A DNA stretch of 64,000 bases from Xestospongia muta. Lineage: Eukaryota; Porifera; Demospongiae; Haplosclerida; Petrosiidae. The translations under genes were made by a program, and so were the position numbers. The stretch is from positions 3,539,876 through 3,603,875 of the forward strand of contig OY848918.1 of the NCBI GenBank assembly GCA_963693285.1, read 5' to 3'. The notes under the pieces are model-generated. The model ran no database searches, had not been told where the DNA came from, and worked only from the letters and a program-made list of their open reading frames with translations. This document shows, in pieces, positions 1 to 10,444 of the stretch (position 1 is the stretch's first letter; the number at the start of each line of letters is the position of its first letter).

Positions 1-1042
1 TACAAGAGACTTGTCCAATGAATATTATTAAGAGTGGGTGGATGATATGAGACTATGAATAGATATAATCTTACACTGTTATAAGATTAGTTGTTGTAAT
101 TGAGAAGTAAAGTAAAGTATCTCTCATCTTTTTTATGAATGTTACAGACAATTCTAAGATTATATTTGTGGAATAATTAAAATGATACACAAAGACCATA
201 CCATATTTATCCATAACACATGATCCATACAATCTTAGAACCACCTAGTATATACACACTGGCATATTTAGACCCCGGCAGGCACGGGCATTGCACGGGT
301 AAAGCAATCTGCTCATAAAAAATTGCAATTTAGCTGAACCAACCGCACCCACTTATAATGGCAATAATTATAATAATAAACACTAATAACTATTAATAAT
401 ACGATTAATTTTATGAATAATTAATAAGCCCTGGTATGTTGTGAGCCCTAGATACGCCTATGTATATACAGTGTACAAGGTAGATAAACTACCTTATAAA
501 AGCTTCAATCATTTGTCTGTATTGCTTTATCTTGTAGTGACATCATGTCATAAAACTACATCTCTAAATACGTGTGTGCTGTAGTTAAAATAGAACAATC
601 AAAAATTACTTCTGGTTATTATAATCAGTTATGAAGTGATGTTCTGTGATAATGAATAGTGTGTCTATAGATAAATACAATACTATAGTAACTAAGTGTA
701 TAATAATTCATATATGTACTCTCCACTATAAATACATCATCAATATGATATATAACTATTTTTATAATTACCAAATGATCACATAATCTGACTCATCTGA
801 ATATACCAGGTCTGTTAGTACAAGTATGCCTTTTTACTTCTGAATTGATAACAGAGAGCAGTACTTAATATCATACAACCAAACTCAGCATATGAATTTA
901 TTTTAATACCTTAAATGGTCACAAAAAGGGGTGATATTTCTTTAGTACAAATAGGGGTGGTATTTCTTTAGTCTCATCTTAAGTCTATTGTCTACTTTGT
1001 GGTTGATTCTTTTAAACTTTTTAAGTATCTTTATATTCTCTT
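1..1042. other. intergenic DNA, left copy of a segmental duplication
   Basis: No coding exon recognised. From about position 180 the sequence matches 11880-12490 with small differences, so it is the 5' flank of a TRIM gene that was duplicated together with its gene. The one large difference is a 206-bp insertion at 256-461, described separately. Confidence 0.7.
256..461. mobile_element. hAT-like MITE, 206 bp, with 8-bp TSD
   Basis: The interval is flanked by GTATATAC at 248-255 and 462-469 and is missing from the paralogous locus near 11950-11965, where one copy of the near-identical octamer is continuous. Its ends are imperfect inverted repeats: GGCATATTTAGACC at 261 and the complement GGCGTATCTAGGGC at the right end. 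An 8-bp target duplication is typical of hAT elements. There is no coding capacity, so it is non-autonomous. The TIR match is only moderate. Confidence 0.65.
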
Positions 1043-1180
1043 ATGGCAGAGAAAGCAGTACCTAGTACCTCCTCCACTACATCTCTCAAGAAACTAGAGG
1101 GATAGCTCACTTGTGCTATATCTGGACATTTATACCAACCCTAAGACTTTACCATATATCTATTCTATACCACCCCTAAG
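1043..1180 (+). pseudogene. TRIM N-terminal stub with in-frame stop
   Basis: Begins with an ATG and the MAEKAVPSTSSTT-type N-terminus of the neighbouring TRIM genes, then reads into a stop codon (GGATAG) where the intact genes have EEQLTC. About 90 further bases match the start of the RING (YTNPKTLP) in a shifted frame before similarity ends. The same broken stub lies at 12493, so it predates the segmental duplication. Confidence 0.75.
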
Positions 1181-1317
1181 ACCTAAATTTGGCATATCAA
1201 TATATTTTATTATGCTATAAGGTTACAAAAAGGGGTGGTGTTTTTTAGTCTCATCTTAGGTCTATTATCTTCTTTGTGCTTGATTCTTTTTAAAGTTGAG
1301 TCTACTTATATTCTCAT

Positions 1318-3579
1318 ATGGCAGAGAAAACAGTTTCTAGTATCTCCTCCACTTCAGCTTTCAAGATACTAGAGGAACAGCTTACCTGTGCTGTATGTCT
1401 TGACCTCTATACCAACCCTAAGACCTTACCATGTCTCCATTCTTTCTGTCAACAATGTCTAGATGGTCTACCACTCGATCCTCAAGGAGATAACTACTTC
1501 ATCTCTTGTCCCACTTGTCGTCATCATATCCAGTTACCTCAACCAACAGGAACAACTGAATTTCCTGCAGCTTTCCAAATTAACAACCTCAAAGAGGTCT
1601 ATAATCTAATGACAAAAGTGTCAGGACATCAACAGGTGACCTGCGATAACTGTACTACAACTAATACCACAGGTTACTGTAAAGACTGTGCCAAGTTTCT
1701 CTGTTCAAAATGTATTGATGTTCACAAGAATTGGGCTCCCATTGCTGATCATAAGATAAGAAGTCTTGAGGAGGTAGCAGTCTCTGCATCTAAATTGCTT
1801 CCTAAGAAGCAGGAGATAAAATGCTCCAAACACAAAAAGCCTTTGGAAATCTTTTGTGGAACATGTGAAGAGCTCATTTGTCAGCACTGTACTGTACGTA
1901 TTCATAGAGATCATGATTATGACTTAGTATCTGACTGGTATCCCAAACATTGTCAAAAATTGGAAACAAGTCTGAAGTCAGTTAGTGACAAGATTACTGC
2001 TGTTACTGATGTCCTAACTGTTCTCACAAACAGAGAGAATGAAATTAGAGAGCAAAGAGAAGTTGTCAAAAAGGAGATACATGTCATGGTGGAAGAAATG
2101 ATTGATATCCTTCATCAGTGTGAGAGACAGTTAATTAGAGAAGTGGACACAGTCACTGATAGTAAACTACAGGTGTTATCAGAGCAGAAGAAATCAGCTG
2201 AAAGAAGATTGAGTCAACTGAAAGATTGCCAAGAATTTGTGGAACAGAGTCTAGGCAGTCCTCAAGAGGTGGTAAGATCTACAAAACGAATGATGGAGCA
2301 TATGAGTGATGTGATTCAACAGGTTAACATTGAAGATTTTAATCCTATAGAGAAAGCTGATGTTTACTTTAAGAAAGACATCAACATTGTTGATACACTA
2401 CATCATATTGGAGATATTATATGCCTCTCACCTACTGTTTTACAACAGTGTAAAATCAATAAAATTGATCATCAACACATCACCATGAATAATAAAACAG
2501 TTTCGTTCCCACTATCTATCCAATTTTGTGATTCCAGTCTTCTTACTGTTCCTCTATCATCACTCAGTTGTAGTTTAGTACCAGTTGGTTCAGCTACACC
2601 CATCGCAGCTACTTTCAATACCACCACCGATCCTGGAGTGTATACAATGCATTGTAGTCCTGTAACTCATGGTCATCATCAAGTTAATGTTCAAGTTAAT
2701 GATGTCCAAGTTGATAGTACCTCACTAATGATCCCTTTTAATCCTTACCTTGATAACATCACTCCAGTACATACTATATCTGAACTTAACAGACCCTGGG
2801 GAGTTGCCGTGACTGATGATGGACATATTATAGTAAGTGAGAATGATGGTCACTGTGTCACAGTACTAGATAGAGATGGAAAAAAAGTGAAGTCATTTGG
2901 TGTGAAGAGTGGAGGAAGAAAAAATATCAAATTCACTTATCCTCGTGCTGTGGCCATTTCTCCAGACAACTTTATTCTTGTTACTGATGATCACAAGATT
3001 CAGAAGATATCTATGGATGGGAAATGTATTAAATCAGTTGGTAAACAAGGTAGTGGACCATTGGAATTCAATCACCCTTATAGTATCACCATTTCTCCTA
3101 TAACTGGACATATTTATATTGCAGATTGTGATAACCATCGTATACAAGTCTTAAATCCTGATCTAACATTCTCCCACACATTTGGTACCAAAGGATCAGC
3201 CGAGGGACAGTTTAACAATCCAGGAGACATTGCTATTGATCGACAAGGATTAGTATATGTGACTGATACAGAAAATTATCGTATCCAGATATTCACTTCT
3301 AAAGGACAGTTTTTGTCTCAGTCTGGTACCAAGGGATCTGGTCCTGGACAACTTATATTTCCATCAGGGATTATAATAGATGATAACAATCTAATGTACG
3401 TTACAGAGTGGGGTAATGATCGTGTATCTATCTTCACTACTGATGGTCAGTTTGTACGTTCTTTTGGAGGCCATGGTAATAGTGTGGGTCGGTTTAATGT
3501 TCCATGTGGAATAACATTTGACAGAGAAGGATATTTGTATGTTTGTGATCATTGTAATAACAGACTAGTAGTGTATTGA
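1318..3579 (+). CDS. TRIM-NHL E3 ubiquitin ligase-like protein, 753 aa
   Basis: Intronless. In order: a RING with ligands C24, C27, C39, H41, C44, C47, C64, C67; B-box 1 near 107-148; B-box 2 near 167-205 (C-x2-H-x7-C-x2-C pattern, ending HRDHDYD); a coiled coil about 208-330; a filamin-type Ig fold about 382-480; and six NHL repeats from about 485 to the end. This is the TRIM2/3/71 (class VII) architecture. In that family the RING and B-boxes drive ubiquitin transfer and oligomerisation, and the NHL propeller binds RNA or protein. The start fits the MAEKTV N-terminus of its paralogues. The 3' flank just after the stop (GATAATAATACAGTGTG) is conserved among copies. The target is unknown, and orthology to a named TRIM cannot be assigned. 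Confidence 0.93.
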   Translation: MAEKTVSSISSTSAFKILEEQLTCAVCLDLYTNPKTLPCLHSFCQQCLDGLPLDPQGDNYFISCPTCRHHIQLPQPTGTTEFPAAFQINNLKEVYNLMTKVSGHQQVTCDNCTTTNTTGYCKDCAKFLCSKCIDVHKNWAPIADHKIRSLEEVAVSASKLLPKKQEIKCSKHKKPLEIFCGTCEELICQHCTVRIHRDHDYDLVSDWYPKHCQKLETSLKSVSDKITAVTDVLTVLTNRENEIREQREVVKKEIHVMVEEMIDILHQCERQLIREVDTVTDSKLQVLSEQKKSAERRLSQLKDCQEFVEQSLGSPQEVVRSTKRMMEHMSDVIQQVNIEDFNPIEKADVYFKKDINIVDTLHHIGDIICLSPTVLQQCKINKIDHQHITMNNKTVSFPLSIQFCDSSLLTVPLSSLSCSLVPVGSATPIAATFNTTTDPGVYTMHCSPVTHGHHQVNVQVNDVQVDSTSLMIPFNPYLDNITPVHTISELNRPWGVAVTDDGHIIVSENDGHCVTVLDRDGKKVKSFGVKSGGRKNIKFTYPRAVAISPDNFILVTDDHKIQKISMDGKCIKSVGKQGSGPLEFNHPYSITISPITGHIYIADCDNHRIQVLNPDLTFSHTFGTKGSAEGQFNNPGDIAIDRQGLVYVTDTENYRIQIFTSKGQFLSQSGTKGSGPGQLIFPSGIIIDDNNLMYVTEWGNDRVSIFTTDGQFVRSFGGHGNSVGRFNVPCGITFDREGYLYVCDHCNNRLVVY

Positions 3580-3718
3580 GATAATAATACAGTGTGATAG
3601 TTTGTATGTACTTTATGAAAATATATGTATTATTTTTGTTGATGTTAAGACATTTAACTCACCTACTTTTTCTTATGAGAATAAAATATTGCAAGCCATT
3701 TTTAATCCTAGGATAAAT

Positions 3719-4497
3719 GAAAGGCACTAAAGTGCCGAACCGCGCTGTAGTTTCTAAGTTATTTATAAATTCTATGCCAGCTTAGGCCCAGCTATGATGT
3801 TGCTATTGCAAGAAAATTTATTAACATTCCAGAAGGTGTGGTTATAAAATGGCAAGCTTTGTCATTCTGTATATGCTCATTAATTGTTGCTTGATTTCTA
3901 GCTTTGCCATGTTTGTGAAGCAGTAACTGAATAAGTGATAGTATCATTCAATTCCCAAGCAAGATTAAGTGGTACTTTCGTGATGAAAAGTTTCTCTGAG
4001 TCTTTACATGACCCTTTAAAATCTATCAATATTTCATATACAAAATTTATTGTAACTTGAAGGTGAAACCTTCTTTGGAAACGTCCCGTGGTACAAATAT
4101 AAATCGATATATTATCTATTAGCAGCAGTCTTTTCAGTGCTTGGAGACGTTTCCTGAATGCGTTACTTCCCTCCAAGTCCACAAAACATTTTTCAGAACT
4201 TTTCTAACGATTACTTCGACCAACGGCCTTCTGTCTTGCTGATCCGTATTCCTCTGAGATTGTTTACAACATACTAAAAAATCTCCACGTTAAGTTTTTT
4301 ACTTTTCGAGAAACGGCACTTGACCTATGCAGCCTGAAAATTCTTTTGCGAGTTTTAAGCTTCTGTTTTCCTTGACGATGTTCTTGACACTACTGTTGTA
4401 AAGTTCACATGCTTTTCTATTCGTTGCTAAACGTTGGTAGCTGCTAATGCTTCGGTTGCCAAGTTATAGCAGTTCAAAAAAAACAACTCTGGTAACA

Positions 4498-4538
<41 letters not shown>

Positions 4539-4578
4539 ACTACAGTACCCTCGCTATGCGCCCACGCACAGCGAGGTT
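3719..4578 (-). mobile_element. hairpin-ended dispersed repeat, full-length copy (reverse)
   Basis: About 860 bp, in opposite orientation to the full copy at 29756-30690. In element orientation it begins with a hairpin (AACCTCGCT ... AGCGAGGTT), passes a (CA/TG)n tract and ends with a second hairpin (GGCACT ... AGTGCC). A 94-codon ORF (4182-3898, -) matches an ORF in the other copy over the stretch FRKRLQ-LK-LLLI-NISIYICTTGRF. I cannot place it in a known superfamily. It is inserted in a CCTAGG-rich repeat whose pieces lie on both sides. Confidence 0.7.
4501..4533. repeat. (CA)n microsatellite
   Basis: Uninterrupted CA dinucleotide run inside the hairpin-ended repeat. The opposite-strand copy near 29802 has the corresponding GT run. 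Confidence 0.95.
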
Positions 4579-4790
4579 AAATATTGCAAACAATTTATTG
4601 TCCTAGGATAAAATATCACAAGCAATATATTTTCCTAGGATAAAATATTGCAAGGAAAAATTTTTTTATCCTAGGATAAATTTTGTGCAGGTAGGACAAA
4701 ATATTGCAGCAATATTTTATCCTAGGATAAAATATTGCTGCAATATTTTATCCGGTCGGACAAATTTTAGGTAGGATAATAATTGTCGTG
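4579..4790. repeat. palindromic CCTAGG-centred repeats
   Basis: Several variants of a unit in which AATATTTTAT and its complement flank CCTAGG, e.g. around 4709-4737. A matching half-unit lies at 3685-3716, on the other side of the inserted element, so the array existed first and was split. Confidence 0.75.
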
Positions 4791-4794
4791 CCAG

Positions 4795-4985
4795 ATCTCC
4801 TGTAGCAATGCATTAACGTACATGTTAACGTACATATCGTGACAATGTAGGTGTGTTTGTATCACATATCCATGGTCTAGGATTGTACTGTCTACAAGAG
4901 ATAGAGGCAGGTGATATGGTCATAGAATATGCTGGTACTGTTATAAGATCTATGTTAACAGATTATCATGAAAGTAATATGCATC
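4795..4985 (+). pseudogene. KMT2/trithorax SET-domain fragment
   Basis: Translating from 4853 gives VSHIHGLGLYCLQEIEAG, then DMVIEYAGTVIRSMLTDYHE, which is the N-terminal part of a KMT2 (MLL/trithorax) SET domain (consensus SHIHGRGL...AGEMVIEYAG). Similarity stops near 4980, where the sequence joins a truncated hairpin-ended repeat. A longer, more damaged copy of the same source lies at 10985-11540. It lacks the NHSC cofactor motif and the post-SET region, so it cannot be an active methyltransferase. Confidence 0.75.
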
Positions 4986-5446
4986 AGCAAGACAGAAGGC
5001 TGTTGGTCGTCAGAAACGTTCTGAGAAGTGTTTTCTGGATTGTAAATGGGACTTGGAGCATAGTAACGCATTCAGGAAACGTCTCCAAGCACTGAAAAAA
5101 ACTGCTACTAATAGTTAATATATCAATTTATACATTTTAAAGCGTCATGTAAAGACTCAGAGAAACTTTCATCACGAATCTAGCACTTAATCTTGCTTGG
5201 CAATTGAATGATACTATTACTTACTCAGTTACCACTTCACAGACATGGCAAATAAAGCTAGAAATCATGCAACAATCAATGAGCATATACAGAGTGACAA
5301 AGCTTACATTTTATGACCACACCTTCTGGAATGTTAATAAATTTTCTTGCAATACTACCTAGCAACATCATAGCTGGGCCTAAGTTGGCATAGCATTTAT
5401 AATAACTTTGAAACTGCAGCGCGGTTCGGTACTTTAGTGCCTTTCA
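4985..5446 (+). mobile_element. hairpin-ended repeat, 5'-truncated copy
   Basis: Matches the 3' half of the element at 29756-30690 (from CATCAGCAAGACAGAAGG to the terminal GTGCCTTTCAT). With the copy at 3719-4578 it forms a large inverted pair around the SET fragment and the CCTAGG array. Confidence 0.75.
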
Positions 5447-5496
5447 TCTTCTTTGTGTTTGATTCTTTTAAATTTTGAGTATCCTTATATTCCCTT

Positions 5497-7743
5497 ATGG
5501 AAGAGAAAGCAGTACCTAGTACCTCCTCTTCTACAGCTCTCAAGAAACTAGAGGAACAGCTCACCTGTGCTATATGTCTTGAACTCTATACTAACCCTAA
5601 GACCTTACCATGTCTCCATTCATTCTGTCAACCATGTCTCGAGGGTCTACCACTTGATCCTCAAGGAGATAACTACTTCATCTCTTGTCCCACTTGTCGT
5701 CATTATACTCAGTTACCTCAACCAACAGGAGCAATTGACTTTCCTACAGCTTTCCAAATTAACAACTTCAAGGAGGTCTACAATCTAATGACAAAAGTGT
5801 CAGGACATCAACAAGTGACCTGTGATAACTGTACTACAACTAATGCCACATGTTACTGTAAAGACTGTGCCAAGTTTCTCTGTCCAAAATGTATTGATGT
5901 TCACAAGAATTGGGCTCCCATTGCAGATCATAAGATAGCAAGTCTTGATGAGGTAGCAACATCTGCATCTAAATTGCTTCCCAAGAAGCAGGAGATAAAA
6001 TGTTCCACTCATAATGAACCTTTGAAAATCTTTTGTGGAACATGTGAAGAACTCATTTGTCATGACTGTACTGTACGTATTCATAGAGATCATGATTATG
6101 ACTTAGTCGTTGACTGCTATCCCAAACATTGTCAAAAACTAGAAGCAAGTGTAAAGTCAGTTAGTTACAAGATCACTGCTGTTACTGATGTCATAACTGT
6201 TCTCGCAGACAGAGAGAATGAGATCAAAGAGCAAGGAGAAGTTGTCAAAAAGGAGATATATGTCATGGTGGAAGAAATGATTGATATCCTTCATCAGTGT
6301 GAGAGACAATTGACTAGAGAGGTGGACACAGTCACAGATGGTAAAATACAGGTGTTATCAGAGCAGAAGAAGTCAGCTGAAAGAAGATTGAGTCAACTGA
6401 AGGATTGCCAAGAATTTGTGGAACAGAGTCTAGGCAGTCCTCAAGAAGTGGTAAGATCTACAAAACAAATGATGGAGCATATGAGTCGTGTGATTCACCA
6501 GGTTAACATTGAAGAGTTTAATCCTAGAGAAAAAGCTGATCTCCACTTTAAGAAAGACAGCAACATTGTTGATACACTACATCATATTGGAGATATTATA
6601 TGCCTCTCACCTACTGTTCTACAACAGTGTAAAATCAAGAAGATTGATAATAAGCGAAACACCATGAACAATAATGCAATTTCATTTCCATTGTCTATCC
6701 AATTTTCTAATTTTAGTCTTCTTACTGTTCCTCCGTCATCACACAGTTGTAGTGTAGTACCAGTTGGTACAGCTACACCCATCACAGCTACAGTCACTAC
6801 TACCACCCATCCTGAAGTGTGTACAATACATTGTAGTCCCGTAACTCATGGGTATCATGAAGTTAATGTCCAAGTTAATGATGACCAAGTAGCTCGTACC
6901 TCACTAATGATCCCTTTTAATCCTTACCTTGATAACGTCACTCCAGTACGTACTATATCTGAACTTAACAGACCCTGGGGAGTTGCCGTGACCGATGATG
7001 GACATCTTGTAGTAAGTGAAAATGATGGTCACTATGTCACAGTATTAGATAGAGATGGTAAGAAAGTGAAATCATTTGGTCAGAAAAGTGGAAGAAAAGG
7101 AAATGTCAAGTTCTCTCATCCTCGTGGTGTAGCCATTACTCCAGACAACTTTATTCTTGTTGCTGATAGTCACAAGATCCAGAAGATATCTATGGATGGG
7201 AAATGTATCAAATCAGTTGGTAAAGAAGGTAGTGGACCACTGGAATTCAATTGCCCTTATGGTGTCACCATTTCTCCATTAACTGGACAAATTTATATTG
7301 CAGATTGTGATAACCATCGTATACAACTCTTAAATCCTGATCTTACTTTCTCCCACACATTTGGTACCAAAGGATCAGCCGAGGGACAGTTTAAAAATCC
7401 AAGAGACATTGCTATTGACAGACAAGGGTTAGTGTATGTGACTGATATAAATAATCATCGTATCCAGACATTCACATCTGAGGGTCAGTTTTTATCTCAA
7501 TTTGGTACTGAACAGCTTAGTAAACCAGTAGGGATTATAATAGATGACAACAATCTAATGTATATTACAGAGGATCGTAATCATTGTATCTCTATCTTCA
7601 CTACTGATGGTCAGTTTGTACGTTCTTTTGGAGAACGAGGTAGTGGTGTGGGTCAGTTTAATATTCCATGTGGAATAGCATTCAACAGAAAAGGATATTT
7701 GTATGTTTGTGATTATTGTAATAACAGATTAGTAGTGTATTGA
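5497..7743 (+). CDS. TRIM-NHL E3 ubiquitin ligase-like protein, 748 aa
   Basis: Intronless paralogue of the gene at 1318. RING ligands start at C24 (CAICLELYTNPKTLPC); B-box 1, B-box 2 (CSTHNEPLKIFC), coiled coil, filamin domain and NHL repeats follow in the usual order. In the fifth NHL repeat the linker reads FGTEQLSKPVG instead of FGTKGSGPGQLIFPSG, a deletion shared with the gene at 12769 and the fragment at 9524. The upstream 50 bp still resemble the other TRIM promoters, but the 5' flank is interrupted at about 5447 by a hairpin-ended repeat. Role inferred from the family: RING ubiquitin ligase with NHL substrate or RNA binding. Confidence 0.92.
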   Translation: MEEKAVPSTSSSTALKKLEEQLTCAICLELYTNPKTLPCLHSFCQPCLEGLPLDPQGDNYFISCPTCRHYTQLPQPTGAIDFPTAFQINNFKEVYNLMTKVSGHQQVTCDNCTTTNATCYCKDCAKFLCPKCIDVHKNWAPIADHKIASLDEVATSASKLLPKKQEIKCSTHNEPLKIFCGTCEELICHDCTVRIHRDHDYDLVVDCYPKHCQKLEASVKSVSYKITAVTDVITVLADRENEIKEQGEVVKKEIYVMVEEMIDILHQCERQLTREVDTVTDGKIQVLSEQKKSAERRLSQLKDCQEFVEQSLGSPQEVVRSTKQMMEHMSRVIHQVNIEEFNPREKADLHFKKDSNIVDTLHHIGDIICLSPTVLQQCKIKKIDNKRNTMNNNAISFPLSIQFSNFSLLTVPPSSHSCSVVPVGTATPITATVTTTTHPEVCTIHCSPVTHGYHEVNVQVNDDQVARTSLMIPFNPYLDNVTPVRTISELNRPWGVAVTDDGHLVVSENDGHYVTVLDRDGKKVKSFGQKSGRKGNVKFSHPRGVAITPDNFILVADSHKIQKISMDGKCIKSVGKEGSGPLEFNCPYGVTISPLTGQIYIADCDNHRIQLLNPDLTFSHTFGTKGSAEGQFKNPRDIAIDRQGLVYVTDINNHRIQTFTSEGQFLSQFGTEQLSKPVGIIIDDNNLMYITEDRNHCISIFTTDGQFVRSFGERGSGVGQFNIPCGIAFNRKGYLYVCDYCNNRLVVY

Positions 7744-7964
7744 GATAATAATACAGTGTGATAGTTTGTATGTACTTTATGAAAAAAAAATTATTTTTTT
7801 GATGTTAAGATATTTAACTCATCTGCTTCTTTCATAACGAGAACATTTGTAAAATTACTCTTCAACAAGTGAACAAAATCTGATCACATAATCACACAAT
7901 GTACATATGATGACGCTGTAACACTGTCTTAATATTAAATAACATTATAGGAGACCAGATATGG

Positions 7965-8082
7965 GGTAATAGTAATAGTAATAATAATAGTAATAGACAA
8001 TCTAAAAGTTAACGTAATAGTAATAGTAATAGTAATAGACAATCTAAAATTTAATGTAATAGTAATAGTAATAGATGGTCAA
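7965..8082. repeat. TAATAG trinucleotide-type repeat at the left end of the hAT element
   Basis: Runs of TAATAGTAATAG separated by GACAATCTAAAA. Same motif as the larger array at the right end, so the two arms mirror each other. Confidence 0.85.
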
Positions 8083-8274
8083 CTATTAGTATTAGTAATT
8101 GAAATTATGGATCCAGTAATGTATCAGTCAAATGTTGGTTTAATTGTGTTTATTTGAAGCGTGGCATTTTTTTCACTGCATCAATGCTTTTATGAAGTCT
8201 AACGTATGCAGGTGAAGCAACTTTACACCTACCTTTTACAAGTGATCAGTATAACATAAAAAACCTTAAGACCT

Positions 8275-8478
8275 ATGGTTTTTTGGAAGGACCACACAAA
8301 AACGTCTCGAACATTAGTGATGTTGGCTTGCTGCTACCTTTCTATGCCAGCTTCATCAAGGCCAGTAGAAAGACTTTTTAGTATAGGCGGAAAATTTTTT
8401 AGGTCAGAAAGATGTAGACTTAGTGACACTGTCTTTGAAAAATTAATGAACATTAAGTGTAATGGCCATTTGGTTTAG
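8275..8478 (+). pseudogene. hAT transposase C-terminal dimerisation domain remnant
   Basis: The 67 codons include YLSMPASSRPVERLFSIGGK and FRSERCRLSDTVFEKLMNIK, the conserved hATC dimerisation block of hAT transposases, ending in a stop as the full proteins do. Nothing recognisable of the RNase-H-like catalytic core remains upstream. It lies between the TIRs of the element at 7956-9275 and identifies its superfamily. Confidence 0.9.
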
Positions 8479-8539
8479 CATGCACAGTATATTCAGTAAT
8501 TAAACCTTGTTAATTTAATAGTGATAGTATTTTCTTACA

Positions 8540-9255
8540 TTTAAGTGGTAATATTAATAGTAATGGAAGGATATGTCAAGTAATAGTAATAGTAATATAT
8601 TACATTGACTTACATTGTACTGGTAATAGTAATAGTAATATAATTATTTCTAATGTAATAGTAATAATAATATATTACATTGACTTACGTTGTATTGACT
8701 TATGTTGTACCGGTAATAGTAATAGTAATATAATTATTTCTAATGTAATAGTAATAATAATATATTACATTGACTTACGTTGTACTGGTAATAGTAATAG
8801 TAATATAATTATTTCTAATGTAATAATAATAATAATATATTACATTGACTTACGTTGTACCGGTAATAGTAATAGTAATATAATTATTTCTAATGTAATA
8901 GTAATAATAATATATTACATTGACTTACGTTGTACCGGTAATAGTAATAGTAATATAATTATTTCTAATGTAATAGTAATAATAACATATTACATTGACT
9001 TACGTTGTATTGACTTATGTTGTACCGGTAATAGTAATAGTAATATAATTATTTCTAATGTAATAGTAATAGTAATATATTACATTGACTTATGTTGTAC
9101 CGGTAATAGTAATAGTAATATAATTATTTCTAATGTAATAGTAATAGTAATATATTACATTGACTTACGTTGTATTGACTTATGTTGTACCAGTAATAGT
9201 AATAGTAATATAATTATTACTGTTATAATAGTAATAGTAATATATTACATTACAA
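8540..9255. repeat. ~75-bp tandem repeat array
   Basis: About eight units of roughly 75 bp, each with TTACATTGACTTACGTTGTA, GGTAATAGTAATAGTAATA and TAATTATTTCTAATGTAATA. Some units carry an extra ~15-bp TTGTATTGACTTATG insert. It lies wholly within the hAT element. Confidence 0.9.
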
Positions 9256-9289
9256 TGTAATTGACCCCATGTCTGTAAGAGACAGAGGA

Positions 9290-9520
9290 TTTCCTTTAAT
9301 TAACTTAAAAAATTGGTACCCATTAGCTCATAGAGATGAGATGTTCTACTATATATTATAACTTATTTGTTTGCTATAATACTATATATTAATTTTATTA
9401 ATAATGAATTTTTGCGTAATTTCTATGGTTTCAAACAATAAATCGTGAAGTAATCTCACAACAGCTAAAACTACATTAAATTTGCTTCAAGTATAAATAA
9501 CAAATCACCTTAGGCAACAC
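9290..9520. repeat. dispersed flank repeat, copy 1
   Basis: The stretch from TTTAATTAACTTA through TTTTGCGTAATTTCTATGG to CACCTTAGGCA is repeated almost exactly at 15240-15460, and its second part again at about 25270-25430. Here it is fused directly to an NHL coding fragment. Confidence 0.8.
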
Positions 9521-9523
9521 GTC

Positions 9524-10153
9524 TCTCATCCTCGTGGTGTAGCCATTACTCCAGACAACTTTATTTTTGTTGCTGATAGTCCTAAGATCCAGAAGATATC
9601 TATGGATGGGAAATGTATTGAATCAGTTGGTGAAGAAGGTAGTGGACCACTGGAATTTAATTGCCCTTATGGTGTCACCATTTCTCCATTAACTGGACAA
9701 ATTTATATTGCTGATTGTGATAACCATCGTATACAAGTCTTAAATCTTGATCTTACTTTCTCCCACATATTTGGTACCAAAGGATCAGCCGAGGGACAGT
9801 TTAAAAATCCAAGAGACATCGCTATTGACAGACAAGGGTTAGTGTATGTGACTGATATAAATAATCATCGTCTCCAGATATTCACATCTGAGGGTCAGTT
9901 TTTATCTCAATTTGGTACTGAACAGCTTACTAAACCAGTAGGGATTATAATAGATGACAACAATCTAATGTATATTACAGAGGATCGTAATCATTGTATC
10001 TCTATCTTCACTACTGATGGTCAGTTTGTACATTCTTTTGGAGAACGAGGTAGTGGTGTGGGTCAGTTTAATATTCCATGTGGAATAACATTTGACAGAG
10101 AAGGATATTTGTATGTTTGTGATTATTGTAATAACAGACTAGTAGTATATTGA
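9524..10153 (+). pseudogene. 3' NHL-only fragment of a TRIM gene
   Basis: Open from about 9497; similarity to the genes at 5497 and 12769 starts abruptly at SHPRGVAITPDN (9524) and runs to the normal stop. An internal ATG at 9602 would give a 183-aa product of four NHL repeats with no RING, B-box, coiled coil or filamin part. It carries the FGTEQL deletion of the gene at 5497. No promoter is expected at the fusion point. It is still open throughout, so recent formation or expression as an NHL-only protein cannot be excluded. Confidence 0.75.
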
Positions 10154-10444
10154 GATAATAATACAGTGTGATAGTTTGTATTTCTTTATGAAAAAAATTA
10201 TTTTTTTGATGTTAAGATTTAACTCATCTGCTTCTTTCATAATGTTGAACATTTGTAAAATTACTCTTCAACAAGTGAACAAAGTTTGATCACATAATCA
10301 CACAATCTACATATGATGACACTGTAACACTGTCTTAATATTAAATAACATTATAAGAGAGGGTGTGTCCTTTAATTAACTTAATAAGTTTGTACCCATT
10401 AAGTCATAGATATGAGATGTTCTACTATACATTATAACTTGTTT

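Larger units (their letters stand above)
7956..9275. mobile_element. hAT transposon, degenerate, both ends and TSD present
   Basis: TIRs are CAGATATGGGGTAATAG at 7956 and the complement CAGACATGGGGTCAATTAC ending at 9275. Flanks are TAGGAGAC (7948-7955) and TAAGAGAC (9276-9283), a 7/8 match. The paralogous 3' flanks at 10354 and ~15219 read straight through TAAGAGAG with no insertion, so they are natural empty sites. Inside are a hAT transposase C-terminal remnant (8275-8478) and a large array of subterminal repeats. It cannot be autonomous. Confidence 0.88.

Noticed and set aside
1705..1914. Reverse-strand ORF in the B-box region, repeated at 5800, 13072 and (as + strand) 28953
   Set aside because: It recurs only because the TRIM coding strand is conserved; its translation shows no domain and no start context.
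8540..9255. CRISPR-like spaced repeat array
   Set aside because: Units are contiguous ~75-bp tandem repeats with no unique spacers, within a hAT element in animal DNA.
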